Positions 1 to 8,311 of a stretch of 64,000 nt of DNA are shown one piece after another. This DNA is from Brevibacillus sp042683565. GTDB taxonomy: Bacteria; Bacillota; Bacilli; Brevibacillales; Brevibacillaceae. The stretch covers positions 248,001 through 312,000 of the forward strand of contig NZ_JBHUJW010000023.1 in NCBI RefSeq assembly GCF_042683565.1, read 5' to 3'. The position numbers and the translations under genes were made by a program. Each line of letters opens with the position of its first letter. The first letter of the stretch is position 1. The notes under the pieces were generated by a model. The model was not told the origin of the DNA, did not search any database, and was given only the letters and a program-made list of their open reading frames with translations.

Positions 1-1
1 C

Positions 2-727
2 CGCTCCTCTGCCCAGCGCAGCAACGCCGTGCTGACCCTCTCCGAATACTCGCGGCAGACGATCCTGCACAAATTCCAGCTGCCTCCTCAAAAAGTACAC
101 ACCATTCACCTGGACGCCTCCAAGGAATTTGCCTTGCCGTTCGATGCCGCGCAAAGCGAGCGTGTGCTCCAGAAGTATCAGCTCACTCCCGGCTACGGTT
201 TTTATCCCGCCAATACGTGGCATCACAAAAACCACCTGAATTTGCTGAAAGCGCTCGTCCTGCTGCGGGACAATCACGGCTTGCGCATCCCGATGGTCTT
301 TACCGGCTCCTCCCAGGAGGCGCATGAATCGGTAATGGCCTATATCAGCCAAAACCAGCTGTGGGATCAGATCAAATGGCTGAGCTACGTACCGCAGAAC
401 GAAATGCCTTACCTGTACCGCCACGCAGGATTTCTCTGCTTCCCGTCTCTTTTTGAAGGCTTCGGCATCCCCTTGGTCGAAGCGATGCGCGCGCAAATCC
501 CGATCATCAGCTCCAACTGCGGGAGCATCCCGGAAGTCGTTGGAGACGCGTCGCTCCTGTTCGATCCGATCCGGCCGGACGACATCGCCGCCAAGCTCTC
601 CGCCATCCAGCAGCCTGAGATCCGCGAAGACCTGATCGCCAAAGGAAACGCCCAGGCAAAGCGTTTTTCGTGGGAGAAATGTGCCCGCGACACGCTCGCC
701 GTCTTTCGTTCCGTCGCCCGCAAATAG
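2..727 (+). CDS. GT4-type glycosyltransferase, C-terminal part
   Basis: Retaining nucleotide-sugar glycosyltransferase of the GT4 fold, expected to act in the cytoplasm during surface-glycan assembly. The frame is open from the first bases, so the N-terminal lobe lies outside the window. The GTG at 29 falls inside the conserved stretch NAVLTLSEYSR and is not a start. Visible family marks are that lobe-end motif, the loop GYGFYPANTWHHKNH, and the donor-site region FEGFGIPLVEAM followed by SIPEVVGDASLLFDP. The next gene starts 23 bp downstream with its own strong Shine-Dalgarno, so both are probably one operon. Sugar and acceptor cannot be read from sequence. Confidence 0.85.
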   Translation, partial: RSSAQRSNAVLTLSEYSRQTILHKFQLPPQKVHTIHLDASKEFALPFDAAQSERVLQKYQLTPGYGFYPANTWHHKNHLNLLKALVLLRDNHGLRIPMVFTGSSQEAHESVMAYISQNQLWDQIKWLSYVPQNEMPYLYRHAGFLCFPSLFEGFGIPLVEAMRAQIPIISSNCGSIPEVVGDASLLFDPIRPDDIAAKLSAIQQPEIREDLIAKGNAQAKRFSWEKCARDTLAVFRSVARK

Positions 728-750
728 AGCGCCAAAAGGAGGTAGATTGA

Positions 751-2190
751 ATGTCGAGATTGCAAGAAATCGTATCGTTCTGGAGAGCGGAGAAACGCAT
801 TCCGTACCTGCTGACCGAGCAGGAGACGTGGGATTTCTGGATGCACGAAATGCCGACGATTCAGTTCAAGGTGTCTACGGTGGAAATGCACGCGAGAGGA
901 CATGGCCTGCGCACCTTCATCGAAACCGGCACATACAAGGGGGATATGGTTCAGGCCGTCAAGCACCTGTTCACGCAGATGTATTCCATCGAGCTGGACG
1001 ACGCGCTATGCGAAGCTGCACGGCTTCGCTTCGCCGATGACCCACATATCCAAATCGTCCACGGCGACAGCGGGAGCGTACTGCCAGCCATTCTCGATTC
1101 CATCACGGAGCCTTGCCTGTTCTGGCTCGATGGGCACTACGTCCCGCGCTCGCCGGAAACTGCCCGCGGGGACGTCGATACCCCGATTTTGCAGGAGCTG
1201 ACCGCCATCCTGCAGCACCCTGTTCCCAATCACGTCATTCTCATCGACGACGCCCGCTGCTTTATCGGACCGAATCCGCTGCTGAACGACTATCCGACCA
1301 TTCAACAGTTGCAGGAATTCGTCCGCAAGCTGCGTCCTGACATGAGCTTTTTCGTGCAAAATGACATCATCCGTATTCATCAATCCGCAGAAGGAGCGAC
1401 ACGCTCGTTGAAAAAAGTACAGTTCCACCTCCCCTTCGACCAAAAATCGTTTGCCGTCTACGGCAGCGAATCGGACGAAAGTGTGCTCCATTTTATCGAA
1501 ACGGAAGGCGGCTACTATGAGCATTACGTCATCAACGGCTTGAAAAAAGTCGTCAAGCCGGACGCCATCTGCCTGGACATCGGCGCGAACATCGGAACCA
1601 TCTCGCTCGCCCTCAGTTACCTGGCGGATCGGGGCAAGGTATACGCATTTGAGCCGTCCGCCGTCAATTACCCGTATCTGGTGAAAAACCTCGCCGAAAA
1701 CCATATCACAAATGTAGAGCCGCTCCAGCTGGGCGTGTACAACCGCACCGGCAACATCCACTTTCACGAAAACGCCAGGGGCGGCGGATGGTCCTACATC
1801 CCCCAGGACAACAAGGCTGCGGCAGCATCCAACCAACGGATCAACTGCGTGCGTCTGGACGACTGGATGATCGATAACTCGATTCCTCGCGTGGACTTCA
1901 TCAAGCTCGATGTGGAAGGCTCCGAGTATTCCGTGCTGGAGGGCGCCGAGAACACCTTGCGCACCTGGGACCCCGACCTTGTCGTCGAATTCAACCTGGA
2001 TAGCTTGCGGAACAATTTCAACCGGCATCCGCTCGTCCTGTACGTGCTCCTGGAAAAGCTGTACTCCCATATGTACATCCTGAAACGGGACAATACGATC
2101 GTGCGAATCAACAATTACAATCAGCTGCTGGAGGAGATGAAGCCGTTCCACGCCGACCTGTTCTGCACGAACAAGACGTTTCTCGACTGA
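751..2190 (+). CDS. Two-domain methyltransferase (class I SAM domain + FkbM domain)
   Basis: 479 residues with two methyltransferase-like halves. Residues about 54-170 carry FIETGTYKGDM, an acidic strand end at YSIELDD and FWLDGHY, like class I SAM enzymes of small-molecule clusters. Residues about 272-405 form an FkbM domain: CLDIGANIGTISLA (SAM loop), YAFEPSAVNYPYL, and DFIKLDVEGSEYSVLEGAE. FkbM proteins O-methylate sugars or polyketides, so methylation of a glycan residue is the likely role. The ATG follows AAAGGAGG at an ideal distance. The gene is downstream of a GT4 gene and ends before a bidirectional terminator. Whether both halves are catalytic is unknown. Confidence 0.85.
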   Translation: MSRLQEIVSFWRAEKRIPYLLTEQETWDFWMHEMPTIQFKVSTVEMHARGHGLRTFIETGTYKGDMVQAVKHLFTQMYSIELDDALCEAARLRFADDPHIQIVHGDSGSVLPAILDSITEPCLFWLDGHYVPRSPETARGDVDTPILQELTAILQHPVPNHVILIDDARCFIGPNPLLNDYPTIQQLQEFVRKLRPDMSFFVQNDIIRIHQSAEGATRSLKKVQFHLPFDQKSFAVYGSESDESVLHFIETEGGYYEHYVINGLKKVVKPDAICLDIGANIGTISLALSYLADRGKVYAFEPSAVNYPYLVKNLAENHITNVEPLQLGVYNRTGNIHFHENARGGGWSYIPQDNKAAAASNQRINCVRLDDWMIDNSIPRVDFIKLDVEGSEYSVLEGAENTLRTWDPDLVVEFNLDSLRNNFNRHPLVLYVLLEKLYSHMYILKRDNTIVRINNYNQLLEEMKPFHADLFCTNKTFLD

Positions 2191-2224
2191 CGCGCGAGCA
2201 TCACGGACAGCGCGCTCCGTCAGC

Positions 2225-2260
2225 AAAAAGGCTTCAGCCGCACCGGACTGAAGCCTTTTT
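2225..2260. terminator. Bidirectional intrinsic terminator
   Basis: A perfect 13-bp stem AAAAAGGCTTCAG / CTGAAGCCTTTTT (2225-2237 / 2248-2260) with a T run at either end lies between two convergent genes. Confidence 0.9.
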
Positions 2261-2296
2261 GTATTTGTCGTCATGCCTCCGTTATGCCATCCCTGC

Positions 2297-3076
2297 TCAA
2301 CGCATCCCGGCGTTTCCGCGCAGGGCAGCCGAAATCTCCGGGCGCACCGCCAAAAAATTGCTGTACTGATAGTCCTCATAGGCTGGCACAAATTGCGGCA
2401 GCATCAGCAGCCCATCCGGGACAATTTTGTACACGTCGTAGCCATACCTCTGCAAAAAGGCGTACACTTCCTGCAGCGTCGTCCGCGCGTCCAGATAGGT
2501 GCCGCCGTATTCAAACTGGATACAGCTGATCCGCCCCTCTGCCAGCAGCGGCTCTGCTCCCCGCAGGACATCGAATTCCCCGCCTTCCGTGTCAATTTTC
2601 AGGAAATCGATGCGACCAACCTGCATGTGGCGGCAATAGTCCTGCAGAGTCAACGTGCGGACCGGGAAGGCGACCGGCGCCGGAATACCGTACGCCTTTT
2701 CTGCCTGCAGCCTGCGGTGGAGAGTGCTTAGCATCTTCGCGGACTCATAATGATAAAACATCTGCGTCCCGCCCTGGCGAGCAACTGCTGCATGGTTGAA
2801 AACCAGCTCGCAATCCGTTTGCGATGAGAAGAACTGCTCCACGAGCGTGCGGTAGGTGGCAGGCACCGGCTCGAACAGATGGATCACCAGCTTTTGTCCG
2901 CCGATATGGTTCAGCACTTCCTGCGTCCATCCCCCCACACACGCACCCACGTCAAAGACTACGCTGTCAGGACGTATCAGGTTCTGGATGACCAGCCGCT
3001 CTCCGTTGCTCTCGACGTGATGATCCGGCCCACCTGCAGGCAGGGTGCCATCCGGCGGGTACAATCTGATTTTCAT
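2297..3076 (-). CDS. FkbM family methyltransferase
   Basis: 259-residue SAM-dependent methyltransferase of the FkbM type, probably methylating a sugar of the glycan made by this island. Motifs in order: VVFDVGACVGGWTQEV (SAM-binding loop), LFEPVPATY (acidic strand end), and FLKIDTEGGEFDVLRGAEPLL (catalytic-core strand). The frame can be extended to 3229, but only the ATG at 3076 has a Shine-Dalgarno (AGGAGG, about 8 nt upstream), and the extension would overlap the preceding gene. It sits 13 bp after the second FkbM gene, so the pair is a two-gene operon. It is a diverged paralogue of the FkbM domains at 751-2190 and 3090-3719. Confidence 0.88.
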   Translation of the reverse strand: MKIRLYPPDGTLPAGGPDHHVESNGERLVIQNLIRPDSVVFDVGACVGGWTQEVLNHIGGQKLVIHLFEPVPATYRTLVEQFFSSQTDCELVFNHAAVARQGGTQMFYHYESAKMLSTLHRRLQAEKAYGIPAPVAFPVRTLTLQDYCRHMQVGRIDFLKIDTEGGEFDVLRGAEPLLAEGRISCIQFEYGGTYLDARTTLQEVYAFLQRYGYDVYKIVPDGLLMLPQFVPAYEDYQYSNFLAVRPEISAALRGNAGMR

Positions 3077-3089
3077 GGTCTCTTTCCTC

Positions 3090-3719
3090 CTATGAACACC
3101 TTTTCGCGTAAAACGCATCTCCCCACGAGGAATGATAGGGTGTCGCCGTCTCGATCCGGGTAAACTGGCAGCTCTGCAAAAACGCGTCGATCTGCTCGAT
3201 TCGCGCACAGTTTTCGTACAGCTCTTCAAAATTCACTTCCGTGTGGATGGCCTCGATGTGCGCAAGAAGGTTTGCCGCCCCCTGCAGAGCAAGCAGTTCC
3301 GCTCCCTGGATATCCATGATGAGTACGTTGTAATCGCCATCATTCAGTTGCAGCTCCGTACAGAGCGTGTCTAGCGTTTTGGTCGGGACCGTAATCTGAT
3401 ACTGCTCCGTGATCGACGGATAGATGTGTTTATGCCGCTTCAAGGGCAGTATAGAGCTGCTTTGATCGAAGGACATGACGCGGAGCTGGGCTTTTCCGTT
3501 TTGGTTGCTGATCGCTACGTTTACCGTTTTCACGTGCGGTGATGTGCTGACATTTTGACACAGCCGTTGATAGACAACCGGGTTGGCCTCGATGAAGAGG
3601 ACACGACTGAAGCCGATCGCGTTGTAGCGGGCCAACTCCTGTCCTTCATGGGCACCTACGTGAATGACCCCGCGCGGCTCAATTCCGCACTCTCTGCACA
3701 ACCTGCCGAGATCCAACAT
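3090..3719 (-). CDS. FkbM family methyltransferase
   Basis: 209-residue methyltransferase. Family marks are GVIHVGAHEGQELARY (SAM loop), VLFIEANPVVYQRL, NVLIMDIQGAELLALQGA (FkbM core strand) and HTEVNFEELYE near the C-terminus. The ATG at 3719 has a strong GAGGAGGG site and gives the usual N-terminus. The frame stays open upstream to an ATG at 3905 with no ribosome site; the 62 extra residues contain CLSC and RCPYF and may be a remnant, an alternative N-terminus or chance. First gene of a two-gene methyltransferase operon, with a 13-bp gap to the next. The substrate is probably a glycan; this is inference from the neighbours. Confidence 0.85.
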   Translation of the reverse strand: MLDLGRLCRECGIEPRGVIHVGAHEGQELARYNAIGFSRVLFIEANPVVYQRLCQNVSTSPHVKTVNVAISNQNGKAQLRVMSFDQSSSILPLKRHKHIYPSITEQYQITVPTKTLDTLCTELQLNDGDYNVLIMDIQGAELLALQGAANLLAHIEAIHTEVNFEELYENCARIEQIDAFLQSCQFTRIETATPYHSSWGDAFYAKRCS

Positions 3720-3974
3720 GTGTCGTTCCCTCCTCTCGCAACTTCGACGTACGTCGGTCAGAAATTGCCGCTTGCTGTCCTGTTCGTTCTTTTCCCATGC
3801 GATGCGCTCGTTTTTGACAAAGTATGGACATCTGTGCGCGAGCTGTGAAAAGCGGGGGTTCATCGCGCAGGAAAGACACAGTGACGAGTTCCCATCCATC
3901 TTCATACAAATATTAAGTCAGTCCCGATCGGGCGCTGACGGCTGATTCTTTTTACAGAAAGGTGAGCTCCGATT

Positions 3975-5201
3975 GTGATGAACACGCATCCACTGCCTCT
4001 GGTCAGCATCATTACACCTTCCTTTAATCAGGGTGCCTTTCTTACGGAGACCATCGAGAGCGTCCTCTCCCAAGACTATCCGTATATCGAGCATATTGTC
4101 GTAGACGGAGGCTCTACAGACGATACGCTGGACATCTTGCATCGCTATGCTCACCTCGGCGACGCTCGCTTTCGTTTCGTCAGCGAACCGGATCGCGGGC
4201 AGTCTCACGCCATCAACAAAGGGTTTCGCATGGCGGGCGGGCAAATCATCGGCTGGCTGAACTCTGACGACACGTATTTGCCCGGCGCTATCAGCCGTGC
4301 GGTCGACGCCCTCCTGCAGCACCCCGAATGGGGCATGGTATACGGCAAGGGGTATCACATCGACGAGCGCGGCGAGATCATAGACGACTTTCCGGTGCGG
4401 CCAGATGACGGGAAGGGTCTGTTTGATTTTTGTTTCATTTGCCAGCCTGCTGCTTTCCTGCGCAAGCACGTCATCGAGGCATTGGGCGGAGTAGACGAAA
4501 ACCTTGACTTCTGCATGGACTACGATTTGTGGATCAGGGTCTCCAAACAGTATGCAATCGGCTATACAGACTGCAGGCTGGCGAATGCCCGCTTGCATCC
4601 CGGCTGCAAGTCCGTCGCGCATATCGTCCGGCGCGGATACCCGGAGATCGTCCAGACTTGCATGAAGCATTACGGCGCTCTCTCGAATGAATGGCTGCAT
4701 GCCTTTTCTCTCAGCTACCAACCGCTCAACGTCCATCAGTTTATGGATCTGTGCAAGCAGGAGGATGTATTTGGGCAGACTCCCCGAATCATCGAGATGA
4801 ACCGTTCTCCTGCCGGTTGGGTACCCTTGCATTTTTCCTTGCAGATCGCCTGTACAGCGGAGAATCCGCTAGCGGTGCTGCTGCTCACAGGCAGCGTCCC
4901 GGCCTTGCTGCAGCAGCTCGATCTGCTCGTCCTTGTAAACCGGCGCCCGGTTCAACGCTACTCCTTGAAAAGCGGACCAATGGAGCTGTCCATCCCCATT
5001 CCTGCTGCCCAATCGAATTGCCTCGTCGAGATTCTGGCGAACAAGCAGCTGGTAAACGAGCATGGCACCTACAGTTTTCATGTGGAGCATGTGACCCCCC
5101 TGTCTGCCGAGGAACACCTCATCGCTTCGGCTTATCAACAGGGATCTGATTACTTCTCGCGATGGCTGAATGAGCATCGCCATCCATCGCCCGCCATCTG
5201 A
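3975..5201 (+). CDS. GT2 glycosyltransferase with extra C-terminal domain (paralogue 1)
   Basis: Inverting GT-A transferase of family 2, about 408 residues. The N-terminal half is typical: PLVSIITPSFNQG, EHIVVDGGSTDDTL, a DxD-like NSDDTY, and ADYDLWIRVSK-like FCMDYDLWIRVSK. The last 130 or so residues form a separate beta-rich segment beginning at EMNRSPAGWVP and ending VTPLSAEE, shared with the proteins at 11159 and 13531. GTG at 3975 has AAAGGTGA upstream; the adjacent ATG at 3978 is equally possible. It is transcribed alone, divergent from the FkbM pair and ending at a hairpin. Cytoplasmic; donor and acceptor unknown. Confidence 0.88.
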   Translation: MMNTHPLPLVSIITPSFNQGAFLTETIESVLSQDYPYIEHIVVDGGSTDDTLDILHRYAHLGDARFRFVSEPDRGQSHAINKGFRMAGGQIIGWLNSDDTYLPGAISRAVDALLQHPEWGMVYGKGYHIDERGEIIDDFPVRPDDGKGLFDFCFICQPAAFLRKHVIEALGGVDENLDFCMDYDLWIRVSKQYAIGYTDCRLANARLHPGCKSVAHIVRRGYPEIVQTCMKHYGALSNEWLHAFSLSYQPLNVHQFMDLCKQEDVFGQTPRIIEMNRSPAGWVPLHFSLQIACTAENPLAVLLLTGSVPALLQQLDLLVLVNRRPVQRYSLKSGPMELSIPIPAAQSNCLVEILANKQLVNEHGTYSFHVEHVTPLSAEEHLIASAYQQGSDYFSRWLNEHRHPSPAI

Positions 5202-5231
5202 GGCTGAAGCTCTTTGCCGCCCCGTCACATA

Positions 5232-5271
5232 CAGGAGCCGAAAACCACCCACACCCGGTTTTCGGCTCCTG
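5232..5271. terminator. Bidirectional hairpin terminator
   Basis: A perfect 15-bp inverted repeat (5232-5246 / 5257-5271, arms CAGGAGCCGAAAACC and its complement) with a 10-nt loop lies between convergent genes. No long T run follows, so termination strength is uncertain. Confidence 0.7.
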
Positions 5272-5294
5272 ACCGTCATTCGCCCGACTCTCTA

Positions 5295-6116
5295 TTACAT
5301 GCGCACTCCATCGTTTGCGAAATTGACCTTCAACACATCGCTGTTCCACGGGTCAAAAGGAACGAGCCTCGCCAGATCGCGGTACGGCCTGACGAAAGCG
5401 CCGCGGGTGTTCAGCATGCTTGCCGTAAAGGAAAACGTGCTGTTGGAAATCGCGACTGCCTCGCACTGGGTCAGCACATAGAAGTCCAGATAATAGCTGG
5501 CCTCGTGTATCGTGACCCCGAGATCGCGGGAGGTCACGGGTCTGAATTCGGCAAAGTCTGGCAGTACGGCATCCAGGTCGTCACTGGCAATGAACAGCAC
5601 AGGCGACTGCCAGGAATGCCAATTGGCTTTCAGCCAATCGACATACCATTGGTTCGGCGCAACAAAGCAGTTGTACGCCACGTAATCCGTCCTGCGCAGA
5701 TGGATGCCAATCACCGTCCTCCCCCGCGAGCGCAGCGCGTTCATCGCAGCCTCCCCCCTTTGCTTGACGTGCGTGACCGGCTGGAACAGCGAGCAAATAT
5801 AGGCTCTATCGGGGGCGTAATAGCTCGTATGGTATTGAAAATAGCCCCAAAAATCGACGTTCTGGTAGGGGTACGGTGATTTCGCAATCAAGTCTTGCGA
5901 GAACAATGGAGACGTCTGTCTGACCATCGGCAGCTTTTTCGTGATCGGCGGATCGTACAAACCGAACAAATATTGACCAATCCAGCTCGGTGTCTCGACT
6001 GCCAGCTGATGCTTTTTCGCATGTACTTTCAAAAATGCGTATTGGAACAGTTGATTGCCGAAGCGCCCATTGTGTCCGAGTGTCGACATGGTGATTACAG
6101 GCTGCGCAGACGCCAT
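5295..6116 (-). CDS. GT11-like (alpha-1,2-fucosyltransferase family) glycosyltransferase
   Basis: 273 residues resembling family GT11. Motifs: GRFGNQLFQYAFLK near the N-terminus, the hallmark GIHLRRTDYV in the middle (the HxRRxDY donor motif of alpha-1,2 and alpha-1,6 fucosyltransferases), and AISNSTFSFTASML near the C-terminus. GT11 enzymes usually use GDP-fucose; no GDP-fucose synthesis genes are visible here, although ManC upstream makes the precursor GDP-mannose. The ATG at 6116 follows AAGGAGGGAG; longer starts lack a site. Last gene of the operon manC-uxs-GT61-GT11, with a 13-bp gap to the GT61 gene. Fucose as the actual donor is not proven. Confidence 0.78.
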   Translation of the reverse strand: MASAQPVITMSTLGHNGRFGNQLFQYAFLKVHAKKHQLAVETPSWIGQYLFGLYDPPITKKLPMVRQTSPLFSQDLIAKSPYPYQNVDFWGYFQYHTSYYAPDRAYICSLFQPVTHVKQRGEAAMNALRSRGRTVIGIHLRRTDYVAYNCFVAPNQWYVDWLKANWHSWQSPVLFIASDDLDAVLPDFAEFRPVTSRDLGVTIHEASYYLDFYVLTQCEAVAISNSTFSFTASMLNTRGAFVRPYRDLARLVPFDPWNSDVLKVNFANDGVRM

Positions 6117-6129
6117 TTGCTCCCTCCTT

Positions 6130-7236
6130 TTACCCCCGCAGCATATTTGCGAGCATTTGCTGAACATGGGACAGATCCACGGTAATATCGTCCATGATCA
6201 TGTGGGCGTGCTCTCCCGGTACGTACCCTTGGCCGATCACATATGAATAGTCCAGCTCCATCTGGTTGCTCAGCACATAATAGAGCGGATTGACGTACTT
6301 TGGAGAATAGATCTCCAAAACCTTCGTCCCCGGCCTGCAAAAGGTCAGATTCGCCAGCCCTGCCCCGTGGGGAGAGACAATTACCTGTGCAGAGGAGAAC
6401 AGCTTTGCTTGGTCGTACACGGAAAGCCGTTCGAGCTGGATCATCCGAAAGCCGTATTTCGCCAGCAGGCCGATCAGCTGGGGCTCGTTTTTCACCTTGC
6501 GATACCTCGCGTGTGCGCGGCTGATGTACAGCCGTTCAAATCCCGGCAGGGTCGGGACTCTTCGCATCGTCTGCAAGGCTGACTTGATGAAGTGACAGGC
6601 CCATTTCGGCGGATGGCCAGAAAATCCAGGCATGGATGAGACAATGAGATTTTCCGCCTGAATAGAGACATTCGGGCGGCATACGATTCGCTGCTTTGGA
6701 GCGATGCCGAGAGCGGCGAGCGTTTCTGACTGAAAAGGCTGCTCTCCCGCTCCGTTCAAAATGTACTTGTGAATCGGGATGCCGCTTCGCCGCAGCAAAT
6801 AAATGCGCGCGATCACGTCGTACAGCCAGTGGTAGTAGTTGTGGCTGGCGTAGGAGGTGAGCACGGCGACGTTGCCCGGAACGTACATTTTCTGCCCCGG
6901 AAGCGGATCTGTAAAGACGGAATGCTTTTCCGGTCCCTCCGACTCGATCGACACATCCCAGAGCAGCTTGTTATCCGGGCTGATGACACCTCCCGAGCGG
7001 CCCGCTACCCTTCCCATCGGGATCGCAGCTATGAACTGCGGACCCGGCTTTGTATTCATGCACCACTCGAACACCGGATGGAGCTTGGACTCCACGCTTT
7101 TGGGCGGCGAGCGGAACACGGTCGGAGCGTACGGGAACGGTACATATCTTTTGGAAAAGGTCGCGTCGTCCAGCGTTTTTCGCGCCCACTCCTGCGTCGT
7201 TTCATAATAGCCAGATGGCCGCAGCGAATTGTGCAT
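6130..7236 (-). CDS. GT61 family glycosyltransferase (DUF563), copy 1
   Basis: 368-residue member of the GT61/DUF563 family. The C-terminal signature region reads YISRAHARYRKVKNE, then QAKLFSSAQVIVSPHGAGL and PGTKVLEIYSP, which are the family's most conserved blocks. An internal motif GGVISPDNKLLWDVS is also present in the second GT61 protein at 9857-10966, so the two are paralogues. Bacterial GT61 enzymes act on polysaccharides and glycoproteins; the sugar transferred cannot be told. The ATG at 7236 has GAGGGTGA upstream. It is 96 bp after the epimerase gene and 13 bp before the GT11-like gene, in one operon. No signal peptide; cytoplasmic. Confidence 0.85.
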   Translation of the reverse strand: MHNSLRPSGYYETTQEWARKTLDDATFSKRYVPFPYAPTVFRSPPKSVESKLHPVFEWCMNTKPGPQFIAAIPMGRVAGRSGGVISPDNKLLWDVSIESEGPEKHSVFTDPLPGQKMYVPGNVAVLTSYASHNYYHWLYDVIARIYLLRRSGIPIHKYILNGAGEQPFQSETLAALGIAPKQRIVCRPNVSIQAENLIVSSMPGFSGHPPKWACHFIKSALQTMRRVPTLPGFERLYISRAHARYRKVKNEPQLIGLLAKYGFRMIQLERLSVYDQAKLFSSAQVIVSPHGAGLANLTFCRPGTKVLEIYSPKYVNPLYYVLSNQMELDYSYVIGQGYVPGEHAHMIMDDITVDLSHVQQMLANMLRG

Positions 7237-7332
7237 ATCGTTTCACCCTCAATTACTCCGCACCTGCGCAGACGAACCTGACATGCTGCAGAGCGTTTTG
7301 TCCTACGATCCTCTATCATCAGACGGCGAAGG

Positions 7333-8307
7333 CTAGGGCCCCGCCTTTCGCTTCTGTTGGATGGCGCGTATCAGTCCTTCTCGCAAATCGATTTTCGGCT
7401 CCCAGCCCAGAATCTCCCTGGCTTTGTCGATCACGGGACAACGACGGCGCGGGTCGTCAATCGGCAGCGGCAAATAGCAGATCTGGCTGGTAGACTCCGT
7501 CAGCTCTAACACGAGCCTGGCGACCTCCAGAATGGTGTATTCGGCTGGATTGCCGATATTGATGATTTCCCCTTCCGCTCGATCGTTCTCCATCATCAGC
7601 AGCAAAGCCCTGACGGTATCATCCACATGGCAAAAGCAGCGGGTCTGCAAGCCGTCGCCGTAAATGGTGAGATCCTTCCCGCCAAGAGCCTGGGCGAGAA
7701 AATTGGATATCACCCTGCCGTCGTCATTTCGCAAGCCTTCCGAATACGTGTTGAAAATGCGAGCAATGCGCACCCTGACCTGAAACAGGTGGTAGTATTC
7801 GTAGCAGTACACTTCCCCCAAGCGTTTGGATTCGTCATAGCAGGCTCTGGGACCCCACGTCCTCACCTTTCCGCAGTAATCCTCGGGCTGAGGATGAACC
7901 TCGGCATCACCGTACACCTCGCTCGTGCTCGCATACAGGAACTTGGCTCGGTACTTCCGGGCAAGCTCCAGTACATTTCGCGTCCCGATCGTATTGACCA
8001 GCATCGTCTCAAACGGATGCATCTGATAAAATTTCGGCGACGCCGGAGAAGCAAGATGGTAGATTTCATCGACCGCCAGCTCGGGGATCGACAGCAGCTC
8101 GCCGGTGACCAGATCCAGCTCCAGAAAGCGAAAGTTCGCTTGGCTTTCTAGCTCTTGCACGTTTTTTCTTACTCCTGAACACAAATTGTCAATGCCGATC
8201 ACTTCACAGTCGGCAGCCACCAGCTTTTTCGCCAGATGAGATCCGATAAAACCGGCTGCCCCTGTAATCAGCACACGTTTTTTCCTTGGCACCGGTTCAC
8301 TCTCCAT
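7333..8307 (-). CDS. NAD-dependent epimerase/dehydratase, UDP-glucuronate decarboxylase (UDP-xylose synthase)-like
   Basis: Extended short-chain dehydrogenase, 324 residues. It has the NAD loop GAAGFIGSHL at residues 16-25, HLASPASPKFY, ASTSEVYGDAEVHPQ, and the catalytic Tyr157/Lys161 in ACYDESKRLGE. The blocks HLASPASP and the stretch after STSEVYGD are those of UDP-glucuronate decarboxylases, which make UDP-xylose. Start at 8307 was preferred because it sits 4 bp after the manC stop; the upstream ATG at 8343 overlaps manC and has no ribosome site. Coupled to manC, it would feed a second activated sugar to the glycosyltransferases. A related dTDP- or UDP-sugar epimerase cannot be excluded. 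Confidence 0.82.
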   Translation of the reverse strand: MESEPVPRKKRVLITGAAGFIGSHLAKKLVAADCEVIGIDNLCSGVRKNVQELESQANFRFLELDLVTGELLSIPELAVDEIYHLASPASPKFYQMHPFETMLVNTIGTRNVLELARKYRAKFLYASTSEVYGDAEVHPQPEDYCGKVRTWGPRACYDESKRLGEVYCYEYYHLFQVRVRIARIFNTYSEGLRNDDGRVISNFLAQALGGKDLTIYGDGLQTRCFCHVDDTVRALLLMMENDRAEGEIINIGNPAEYTILEVARLVLELTESTSQICYLPLPIDDPRRRCPVIDKAREILGWEPKIDLREGLIRAIQQKRKAGP

Positions 8308-8311
8308 TCCA

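Noticed and set aside
1006..2391. 461-codon minus-strand open frame
   Set aside because: Antisense to the two-domain methyltransferase, no ribosome site and low-complexity Val/Asp-rich product typical of shadow frames in GC-rich DNA.
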